Assembly (NCBI GenBank): GCA_023438965.1
Contig: JAEXPB010000014.1
Coordinates: 1 to 5,347, forward strand
Direction of reading: 5' to 3'
Length of the DNA stretch: 5,347 bases
Origin: Bacillota bacterium
Lineage (GTDB): Bacteria > Bacillota > Clostridia > Saccharofermentanales > UBA5734
The notes beneath the pieces are model-generated. The model ran no database searches. It saw nothing but the letters and a program-made list of their open reading frames with translations, and was not told where the DNA came from. Made by a program: the position numbers and the translations under genes. This document shows positions 1 through 5,347 of this stretch, in pieces (positions within the stretch are counted from its first letter, which is position 1; every line of letters starts with the position of its first letter).

Positions 1-364
1 TGCTGGCGTCGGCGGCATAATCGCCGTACCAGGCCCAGATGATGCCATATTGCTCGGCCGCCCGGTAGGCACGGACCCGATAGCGTTCCGGCACCGGCGT
101 GTTCCGCCCGTTGGCGGGGATTTCGCAGACCTGGCCGGAAGGATCATAAGCGAAGCCGTGAAACGGGCAGCGCAGCCGGTCGTGATCATTTTCACCCAGG
201 CTGAGGGCCGCGCCGCGGTGGCAGCACTGGTCGGCCAGACAGCAGATCTGGCCATTGGATTGGCGCCAGAGCACCAGGCGTTCGCCAAAGCGGGTAACTC
301 CGACAGGTTTGTCGCCCTGCAATTCACCGGCATCAAGAATGCCGTACCATTGGTTCCTGATCAT
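1..364 (-). CDS. Rieske [2Fe-2S] oxygenase, N-terminal part (cut by window edge)
   Basis: The reading frame starts with ATG at 364 and runs open to the left edge, giving 121 complete codons. The protein begins MIRNQWYGILDAGEL and carries a full Rieske iron-sulfur motif: C47-x-H49, 16 residues, then C66-x2-H69 (CCHRG and CPFHGF). This C-x-H/C-x2-H spacing is the standard Rieske ligand set. The NQWY start and the later PVPERY and IIWAWYGD segments match alpha subunits of ring-hydroxylating oxygenases (VanA and pheophorbide-oxygenase-like proteins, usually about 330-450 residues). In that family the Rieske cluster passes electrons to a mononuclear iron in a C-terminal domain, which uses O2 to hydroxylate or demethylate a ring substrate. 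That catalytic domain lies outside the window, so the reaction is unknown and a stand-alone Rieske ferredoxin is not formally excluded. A GGAGG at 373-377 lies 8 bases before the ATG. The gene follows the isomerase-like gene after 88 bases. Confidence 0.88.
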   Translation of the reverse strand, partial: MIRNQWYGILDAGELQGDKPVGVTRFGERLVLWRQSNGQICCLADQCCHRGAALSLGENDHDRLRCPFHGFAYDPSGQVCEIPANGRNTPVPERYRVRAYRAAEQYGIIWAWYGDYAADAS

Positions 365-372
365 ACAAACGG

Positions 373-377
373 CCTCC
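373..377 (-). promoter_or_regulatory. Ribosome binding site of the Rieske gene
   Basis: The minus strand reads GGAGG 8 bases before the ATG at 364. It fixes the start of the Rieske protein, because its family-typical NQWY segment follows directly. The surrounding CCTGGAGGC is identical to the sequence around the kinase ribosome binding site. Confidence 0.75.
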
Positions 378-386
378 AGGCTCAGC

Positions 387-432
387 AGCTTAAGCTTATT
401 ATATACTTTATCATGCCGGCGGCTGTTTGCAA
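387..432 (-). promoter_or_regulatory. Candidate promoter with palindrome before the Rieske gene
   Basis: This lies in the 88-base gap between the isomerase-like gene and the Rieske gene, the longest non-coding stretch in the window. On the minus strand, TTGCAA (427-432) is followed after 16 bases by TAAAGT (405-410), which is preceded by TG plus one base, as in an extended -10 element. A perfect TATAAT also occurs at 398-403 but has no good -35 at 16-18 bases. A perfect 10-base palindrome, AGCTTAAGCT (387-396), lies just downstream, around the expected transcription start. Either element could drive the Rieske gene, and the palindrome could be an operator. The gap is AT-rich compared with the genes around it. 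This is pattern matching only. Confidence 0.3.
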
Positions 433-452
433 TCGGATTTGGCGGGTATTTC

Positions 453-1334
453 CTATTTTTTGCTGCGCTGCAGCCAGGCTGCCTGAAGGTCCCGCCAGTT
501 GCCGGCGATAACCGCTGGCGTGATGGTGCCATTGACCTGCGACACCTCATACAGGAAAGGACCTTCGTAACCAGTAGCGGATAATGCGCTGATGACTTCC
601 GGCCAATCGATAATCCCCAGGCCGGGAAGCCAATGTCGTTCGTTGATGTTATCATAATCCGAAATATGGGTGGTCGTGATCCTGGATCCGACCTGGCGAA
701 TAAAATCCTGGGGTGTCTCTTGCAGCAGGTGGTTGACATCACAACAGATACTCACATTGGCAAGCCCATCGACCAACATCATGATCTCACCCGCCGTATT
801 GCCCAGGCAGGTGCGCGGCAAGCACTCGGCAGCAATCCGGATGCCCATCCGGGCAGAACTGGCGGCCAGGATTTCCAGAGACTCCCGGCAAGCCAGGATG
901 CGGTCCGGACGCTGCGCACCATCCAGCGGTTCATAGCTGGGATGAATTACAGCTTGCTGCGGTTCAAGCACGGCGGCCTGCTCGATCAACCCGATCTGAT
1001 TCTGAATGATTTTCTGCCTGGATGACCTGTCCAGATCGGAAACATCCCACTCCCAACCAAAAGGCAGGTGAATCGAAGCGGCCTTGAGTCCGGCATTCTG
1101 AAGTCTCTGCTTCAGGCTGGTGCAAAATACGCCGATATCGGTCAAGGACAGGGTTTCCATGCCATGCCGAAACAGGAGAATCTCCAGGCCATCAATACCG
1201 GCTGCGCTGCATTGGGTCAGCTCAGCTTCATCCAGGGACGGAAGCAGGCAGGCGGAAAGACATACTGGCCATTGCTCCGGCTGAGTATTCCTGGTTGTCT
1301 GGATGTTGTCCCTGGTTTGAATGATTTTCTCCAT
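453..1334 (-). CDS. Sugar phosphate isomerase/epimerase-like TIM-barrel protein
   Basis: A complete 293-residue protein of the xylose-isomerase-like TIM-barrel superfamily (AP_endonuc_2 type), a usual length for the group. Members isomerise or epimerise sugars and related polyols, and some are dehydratases (for example 3-dehydroshikimate dehydratase), normally in the cytoplasm with a divalent metal. The likely metal ligands are all present at the expected strand ends: E170 in AAECLPR, D199 in CCDVNH with the accompanying H202, H223 in TTHISDYD, and E263 in YEVS. H89 (SIHLPFG) and H131 (VIHPSYE) also sit at positions typical of the active-site rim. The first barrel strand (VCLSACLLP) starts only at about residue 24, so there is a short polar N-terminal extension rich in Q, T, N and R. 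The ATG start is supported by GGAGG at 1345-1349, 10 bases upstream. It follows the regulator gene after 20 bases, so it is probably co-transcribed. The exact substrate cannot be read from the sequence. Confidence 0.87.
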   Translation of the reverse strand: MEKIIQTRDNIQTTRNTQPEQWPVCLSACLLPSLDEAELTQCSAAGIDGLEILLFRHGMETLSLTDIGVFCTSLKQRLQNAGLKAASIHLPFGWEWDVSDLDRSSRQKIIQNQIGLIEQAAVLEPQQAVIHPSYEPLDGAQRPDRILACRESLEILAASSARMGIRIAAECLPRTCLGNTAGEIMMLVDGLANVSICCDVNHLLQETPQDFIRQVGSRITTTHISDYDNINERHWLPGLGIIDWPEVISALSATGYEGPFLYEVSQVNGTITPAVIAGNWRDLQAAWLQRSKK

Positions 1335-1344
1335 ACGAATGCTT

Positions 1345-1349
1345 CCTCC
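1345..1349 (-). promoter_or_regulatory. Ribosome binding site of the isomerase-like gene
   Basis: The minus strand reads TTGGAGGAAG inside the 20-base gap after the regulator stop codon. The GGAGG core is 10 bases from the ATG at 1334. It supports the upstream ATG and therefore the unusual N-terminal extension, as no other start codon lies near the first barrel strand. Confidence 0.7.
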
Positions 1350-1354
1350 AATTT

Positions 1355-2914
1355 TTATGATCGCTTCTGCCGGCGGAAATCGCTGGGCGTCCGTCCTTCG
1401 ATCTTCCGAAACAGATCGCTGAAATAGCGAATGTTCTCATAGCCTACAGCAGCGGCAATTTCGTAAATATTCCGGTCGGTGGTCAGCAGTAATTCTTTGG
1501 CTTTCTGGATGCGAACGCCGGTGATATAGTTCATGAAAGTTTCACCGGTCTTTTTACGGAACAGCTGGCTGATATAGAACGGATTCATATAGAATTGGCG
1601 CGCAATATCGTCCAAATTCAGATTGAGATTGCCGCTGTCCAGAATGTACCGCTTGATCTCTTCAATCACGTTCTTGTTGGCTGCAGAGCCTTGCGCCATC
1701 CGGATCCGGATGATCGCATCCACAAAAGCCGTGACATAGTGCTTCAAATCCTCGATTTTATCATATTGCATGATCTTCCAGAGGGGGACGCCATTCTCGC
1801 TGATGATATCCTCGACATTGACTTGAATGCCGCTCAGGCTGCGCATGGTTACCAGCAGGATGTTCAGGAATTCCAGCTGGATGCCCAGCGGTGTCAGGTT
1901 TTTCTGACGCAGCAGCTCGTTGAACAAATAATCGACGATTGCCCGGGTTTGCTCCGGCGAACCGCTTTGGACATGGTTTTTCAGCTTGAGGACCAGATCC
2001 TCGGCATTGCCGATCAGCCGCGACGGGGTATGTTCGATATCCTGGTAAAAAATGATGCTGTTTGGTTCTTTAATAATCTTGAAACTCAAGGCAAAGCAGG
2101 CTTGTTCAAAAGAAATGGCCAGATTCCGGATGTCCTCCTGCGCTTTGCCGACGCCGACTGTTGTCTGGGCTACGCCTTGTTCGATCAGGTATTCACGGAT
2201 CTGCCCCACCAGGTTGTGATACCGAGTCGGGTCGGACAGCTCAGGATGGTTGATGATCAACACGGATTTCTGGTCATTGTACCGGAAATAGAATCTGAAT
2301 GCGCTATCCTCCTGGCACTTGAACAGGCCGGCCATCTGTCGTGCGGTCAGGCGCGCCTGCTCGCGGGGCTGGTCGCTCAGGTCAAAGACCAGGCAGGCAA
2401 ACTGGCCGGTGCACAGTTGGATATCCAGCATTTTGAGCATCCGCTGGATCTCCTGGTCATCATCGAAGCAGTTGCCGACAATTTCCCGGAGCGCATTATC
2501 GCGCATGATCTGGTTGCTGGTTTCCTGGCGCTTCCGGTCGGCCTCAATTTCCGCAATGACATTTTGCAGGCAGCGAATCAGGTCCTTTTCCTCAACCGGC
2601 TTCAAAACATAGGAACGAACGCCGAGATCGATGCCTTGCTGGGCGTATTCAAAACTGGAATAACCGCTCAAGATGATGAAGCGCGCCTGGCTTTCCATTT
2701 CCCTCAGGCGGGCCACCATGGCCAGCCCGTCGATATGCGGCATCCGGATATCGGTGATAATGATGTCCGGCTGCAGCTCCAGGGCCAAGTCAAGGCCTTC
2801 GCGGCCATCGGCACCGGTGCCCACGATCCGGCAATTCAAGGCGTCCCAATCGATCAGAACCTGCAGCCCCTTAACGATATTCAACTCGTCATCGACAATC
2901 AGAACCTTGTACAT
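1355..2914 (-). CDS. YesN-type response regulator, REC plus AraC DNA-binding domain
   Basis: A complete 519-residue cytoplasmic response regulator. Residues 1-120 form a receiver domain with the acidic pair D8/D9, phospho-acceptor D55 in TDIRMP, S83 in LSGYS and K105 in LKPVEE, so all phosphorylation residues are intact. Residues 130-400 are the variable central region of YesN-like regulators. Its TTVGVGKAQEDI segment (about 251-262), followed by SFEQACFAL, resembles the degenerate GGDEF-like domain of that group. Residues 415-515 form a two-helix-turn-helix AraC domain, with FYMNPFYISQLFRKKTG, a central VRIQKAKELL linker helix, and IAAAVGYENIRYFSDLFRK. Phosphorylation by the kinase encoded just upstream should control DNA binding. 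The kinase stop codon abuts the ATG directly (TGAATG), and AAAGGAG at 2920-2926 serves as ribosome binding site. Known YesN-like regulators usually control neighbouring carbohydrate-use genes. Here the candidate targets are the downstream isomerase-like and Rieske genes, which is inference. Confidence 0.93.
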   Translation of the reverse strand: MYKVLIVDDELNIVKGLQVLIDWDALNCRIVGTGADGREGLDLALELQPDIIITDIRMPHIDGLAMVARLREMESQARFIILSGYSSFEYAQQGIDLGVRSYVLKPVEEKDLIRCLQNVIAEIEADRKRQETSNQIMRDNALREIVGNCFDDDQEIQRMLKMLDIQLCTGQFACLVFDLSDQPREQARLTARQMAGLFKCQEDSAFRFYFRYNDQKSVLIINHPELSDPTRYHNLVGQIREYLIEQGVAQTTVGVGKAQEDIRNLAISFEQACFALSFKIIKEPNSIIFYQDIEHTPSRLIGNAEDLVLKLKNHVQSGSPEQTRAIVDYLFNELLRQKNLTPLGIQLEFLNILLVTMRSLSGIQVNVEDIISENGVPLWKIMQYDKIEDLKHYVTAFVDAIIRIRMAQGSAANKNVIEEIKRYILDSGNLNLNLDDIARQFYMNPFYISQLFRKKTGETFMNYITGVRIQKAKELLLTTDRNIYEIAAAVGYENIRYFSDLFRKIEGRTPSDFRRQKRS

Positions 2915-4705
2915 TCATGCTCCTTTGATGCTGGGCAAAAATAGTTCGATGACCGTACCCTGCCCTTCGGTCGACAATACCTGGAGATAATACGGTTCGC
3001 CAAACAGGAGTTTGATCCGGCTGCTGATATTGCGCAGGCCAATCCCGCTGTCCTCCGGCATCTCGATCGCCGCCGCAAGGCTGCGTGTGATTTCATCGAG
3101 CCGGGCCGCTGGTATACCCGCGCCATTGTCCTTGAAACGCAGCAGGATCTGGTCATCCTGGATCGTCCCGCTGATTTCGATTGCGCAGTCATTGGTTTTT
3201 TCGGCAAAACCGTGGATCAGGCTATTTTCCACAATCGTCTGGAAGGTCAGCTTGAAAATTCCGGAATCGAGTATGGCTTCGTCCAGATTGCATTGCAGGC
3301 AGAACCGGTTATCATAGCGGATGTTCTGCAGTTCGATGAAAGCCCGCGCGTGCTCCAGTTCCTGGCGGATGGGAACAATATCCTGCGTGTTCGACAATGA
3401 GCTGCGGAACAGTTTGCCCAGGCTCTTGATCATCGAAGCGGTTTCCTGGTCGTGATTCAAGATTGCTTTCATGCGGATCGATTCCAAAGTGTTGTACAGG
3501 AAGTGCGGATTGATCTGATTCTGGAGCGCTTGCAGCTGAGCTTGCTTCGCCCGCAGTTGGGCAGCATATTCGCGGTCGATCATCGTTCGGATCTTGTCGA
3601 TCATGAGATTGAAGCTGACGGCCAGGCTGCCAATCTCGTCCCGGCTGATAATCCTGGCTTGCACACCGAGATCACCTTTTTCAACCGTCTCCATGTCGCG
3701 CTTGAGGCTCTTGACCGGACGTGTGATATAGAAAGAGAGCCAGATCGAAATGATGATGATCAGGCCAATGCCGATGATCGACAGGACCAGGGTCGCTTGC
3801 TGGAAGTTGATAATCTGATGGTACAGGACCCGTTCGGGTACAATAATGAAAATGAAGAGTTTGGTATATTCGGAGCGGTTATGTATTTCAACGAAACGTT
3901 CTGAGCCGATCATCATCGTGCTCATGCTTTTTTCGAGCTTGACCAGGCTAGTCAGGTCAACGGCGCCCTGATCTGCTTCAGTATCGAAAATGGCTTTGCC
4001 GTCCTGGTCGGTGGCGATGATTCGGGTCTGAAAATCCGCCTGGTTATCCTCACTCCTGGTTAATTGCAGCAGATTCTGGTAATCGACATCAAAAATGATC
4101 GTCCCTAAAACACGACCTAATTCATCTTTGATCAGTTTGCCGGTCGAAACCACGATTTGGGTCTGATTATTGCCATAGACATTATAAGTTTGCTGGTGTG
4201 CCGCGGAGATAACCAGAGCATTTTCATTAGCCTGGATCTGTTGGAACCAGTCTTGCGCCATCAGGTCCTCCTTGCGGATCAGCTGTTCATACTTGCCGAT
4301 GCTGAAAAAATCCCCGCTCGCCGTCAGGATCATGATCGTGTTGACATCGGGTTTCTGGGTCAGAAGCTGGAAGAGGTAATTGTTGATATCTTTATAATAG
4401 GTCATTTTCTCAACCGGGCTGAACATTTCGTTATACTTCAGCAGTTGCATGAATTTGTAATCGACCAGGCTTTTGTTCATCATCCGTTCGATTTCGTTAA
4501 TGTAATTGTTGATGCTGATATTGATCTGATCCGCGTACAGCCGGATATATTTGACCGAAGACTCCTCAATATCCTTGCGGGCGCGCACGTAGAGCGTATT
4601 GACGATCAAGATGGGGATGATGACCAGCACCAGATAGCTCAGGATGAGCTTGGTCTGCAATCGCCTGTTGCGCCAGTTGTTTTGCAGGGATTTGCGAAGG
4701 ATCAT
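2915..4705 (-). CDS. YesM-type sensor histidine kinase
   Basis: A 596-residue membrane kinase when started at ATG 4705. The basic N terminus (RKSLQNNWRNRRLQTK) precedes membrane helix 1 (about 20-40). An extracellular sensor of about 260 residues follows, with features of a double Cache domain: a long first helix, DWFQQI near 152-157 and GTIIFDVDY near 201-209. Membrane helix 2 (about 305-327) leads to a HAMP domain (about 328-380, RPVKSL and RDEIGSL), a short coiled region rich in Q and A, and a His_kinase domain with phospho-acceptor H401 in NPHFLYNTLES. The ATPase domain shows the N box ENSLIHGF (N494), DNGAGIP (526-532) and GIGLRNI (554-560), so the kinase appears functional. A TTG at 4714 in the same frame would add three residues but is only one base from GGAGG, so the ATG is preferred. 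The gene follows the MATE gene by 32 bases and abuts the regulator gene. The ligand is unknown; the family often senses sugars, directly or through binding proteins. Confidence 0.93.
   Translation of the reverse strand: MILRKSLQNNWRNRRLQTKLILSYLVLVIIPILIVNTLYVRARKDIEESSVKYIRLYADQINISINNYINEIERMMNKSLVDYKFMQLLKYNEMFSPVEKMTYYKDINNYLFQLLTQKPDVNTIMILTASGDFFSIGKYEQLIRKEDLMAQDWFQQIQANENALVISAAHQQTYNVYGNNQTQIVVSTGKLIKDELGRVLGTIIFDVDYQNLLQLTRSEDNQADFQTRIIATDQDGKAIFDTEADQGAVDLTSLVKLEKSMSTMMIGSERFVEIHNRSEYTKLFIFIIVPERVLYHQIINFQQATLVLSIIGIGLIIIISIWLSFYITRPVKSLKRDMETVEKGDLGVQARIISRDEIGSLAVSFNLMIDKIRTMIDREYAAQLRAKQAQLQALQNQINPHFLYNTLESIRMKAILNHDQETASMIKSLGKLFRSSLSNTQDIVPIRQELEHARAFIELQNIRYDNRFCLQCNLDEAILDSGIFKLTFQTIVENSLIHGFAEKTNDCAIEISGTIQDDQILLRFKDNGAGIPAARLDEITRSLAAAIEMPEDSGIGLRNISSRIKLLFGEPYYLQVLSTEGQGTVIELFLPSIKGA
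2920..2926 (-). promoter_or_regulatory. Ribosome binding site of the regulator, inside the kinase gene
   Basis: AAAGGAG on the minus strand lies within the last codons of the kinase gene, 5 bases before the regulator ATG at 2914. Together with the TGAATG junction, it suggests translational coupling that keeps kinase and regulator synthesis linked. Confidence 0.75.
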
Positions 4706-4715
4706 GGCCGCCAAG

Positions 4716-4720
4716 CCTCC
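4716..4720 (-). promoter_or_regulatory. Ribosome binding site that decides the kinase start
   Basis: GGAGG on the minus strand lies 10 bases before ATG 4705 but only 1 base before the in-frame TTG at 4714. The spacing favours the ATG. The site lies in the 32-base gap after the MATE stop codon, where no terminator hairpin is visible, so read-through from the transporter gene is likely. Confidence 0.75.
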
Positions 4721-4737
4721 AGGATTTGAACCACCGG

Positions 4738-5347
4738 TTATGCCGTTATTATATCAGATATCGGCAGGCCTGCCTTCAACCTTACCTGCCGGCGAACATA
4801 GAAGAAGCTGACAGCCAGGGCAATGGCCGTCAGAACCCAGGTGACCGGGTAGCACAGGAACAGCATGACCACCGTGGGCTTCCAGGCAAAGAAAGTGACC
4901 AGCCAGACGATGCGCATCAGGCAGGCGCCCGTCAGCGTGCAGATCATCGGCAGGACCGAATAGCCCATGCCGCGGATCAGGCCGGGCAGGACAACCAGGA
5001 CACCGCAGGCAAAATAGGCGGCCATCATGATATTCAACCGCAGCATGCCCAGCTCGATGACCACCGGGTCGGTCGTGTACAGGGATACCAATGGCCGGCT
5101 GAACAGGACCATCGCGCCGCCCAGCAGCAGCCAGGTGGCCAAAACGAGGACCATAAACGCCTTGGCGATGGCATCAATGCGCGCATATTTCCGGGCGCCC
5201 ATATGCTGGCCGGTAAAGGTGACCGCGGCAATGTAATAGGCGTTCATGGTCGTGCTGATGAAGCCTTCAATGTTCCGGGCCGCTGAATTGGCCGCTACCA
5301 GCGTCGAGCCAAACGAATTGACCGCCGACTGGATCAGCACATTGGAG
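4738..5347 (-). CDS. MATE-family efflux transporter, C-terminal half (cut by window edge)
   Basis: The frame is open at the right edge and ends with TAA at 4738-4740, giving 202 residues of a protein that is usually about 450 long. It enters with SNVLIQSAVNSFGSTLVAAN and NIEGF, which matches the start of the second six-helix half of MATE (NorM/DinF-like) transporters, followed by TFTGQHMGARKYARI, a form of the conserved Q-N-x-G-A-G motif in which H and R replace the more usual N and G. About five further hydrophobic segments follow: near AFMVLVLATWLLLGGAMVLF, LNIMMAAYFACGVLVVLPG, VLPMICTLTGACL, IVWLVTFFA and VVMLFLCYPVTWVLTAIAL. The protein ends in a short basic tail (YVRRQVRLKAG). MATE proteins export cationic or amphipathic compounds from the cytoplasm in exchange for Na+ or H+. 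The true start and N-terminal half are outside the window. A GTG at 5340 is internal to the family alignment and is not the start. The kinase gene begins 32 bases downstream on the same strand, so the two may share a transcript. Confidence 0.9.
   Translation of the reverse strand, partial: SNVLIQSAVNSFGSTLVAANSAARNIEGFISTTMNAYYIAAVTFTGQHMGARKYARIDAIAKAFMVLVLATWLLLGGAMVLFSRPLVSLYTTDPVVIELGMLRLNIMMAAYFACGVLVVLPGLIRGMGYSVLPMICTLTGACLMRIVWLVTFFAWKPTVVMLFLCYPVTWVLTAIALAVSFFYVRRQVRLKAGLPISDIITA

Noticed and set aside
415..420. GCCGGC palindrome after the isomerase-like gene as a possible terminator
   Set aside because: The stem would be only three base pairs with no loop, and no run of T follows on the minus strand, so it is not a credible intrinsic terminator.
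50..584. Plus-strand open frames over the Rieske gene and the end of the isomerase-like gene
   Set aside because: The opposite strand encodes a clear Rieske motif and a conserved TIM-barrel protein. The plus-strand translations show no recognisable family and cross the intergenic gap.
1595..2944. A 449-codon open frame on the plus strand, opposite the response regulator gene
   Set aside because: It lies almost entirely antisense to a regulator with intact receiver and AraC domains. Its translation shows no recognisable domain, and long antisense frames are common opposite genes of this base composition.
4723..4733. GGTTCAAATCC on the minus strand, which looks like a tRNA T-loop
   Set aside because: The flanking bases pair only next to the loop and not as a five-base-pair T stem. 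No acceptor, anticodon or D arm fits within the adjacent 32-base gap and coding sequence.
4157..5286. Open plus-strand frames of 190 and 186 codons opposite the kinase and MATE genes
   Set aside because: Both are antisense to well-supported genes. Their translations are rich in D, Q and I or in D, Q and H without domain features, as expected of mirrored membrane-protein codons.

Overview
The window is a compact set of five genes, all on the minus strand, so it reads from right to left: the C-terminal half of a MATE-family efflux transporter (cut by the right edge), a YesM-type sensor histidine kinase, a YesN-type AraC response regulator, a xylose-isomerase-like TIM-barrel protein (sugar phosphate isomerase/epimerase superfamily), and the N-terminal part of a Rieske [2Fe-2S] oxygenase (cut by the left edge). 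Coding covers nearly everything. The gaps are 32 bases (transporter to kinase), 0 bases (kinase to regulator), 20 bases (regulator to isomerase) and 88 bases (isomerase to Rieske protein). I see no rRNA, tRNA, CRISPR array, insertion sequence or clear hairpin terminator.

The host is most likely a member of the Bacillota (Firmicutes) with a base composition near 50% GC by eye. The clues are strong GGAGG-type ribosome binding sites before every complete gene, the YesM/YesN pair (expanded in Paenibacillus and many Clostridia), and a MATE protein of the type common in Clostridia. I cannot place it more precisely. A Rieske protein starting like this one is, as I recall, annotated in some obligate anaerobes as well as in aerobes, so it does not settle the lifestyle.

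Functional reading: the kinase has a Cache-like extracellular sensor between two membrane helices, then HAMP, His_kinase and HATPase_c modules. The regulator has an intact phospho-acceptor site and an AraC DNA-binding domain. YesMN pairs usually control adjacent carbohydrate or ABC-transport genes. Here the visible neighbours are an efflux pump upstream and two putative metabolic enzymes downstream, so the regulated function may be uptake-independent metabolism of a sugar-like or ring compound. That is inference from gene order only. The 88-base gap before the Rieske gene is the only place with a plausible internal promoter and a palindrome, so the Rieske gene may be a separate unit and could be a target of the regulator.

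Nothing in the window is clearly a new system. The most notable point is the combination of a YesMN pair, an isomerase-fold enzyme and a Rieske oxygenase without a visible sugar transporter.
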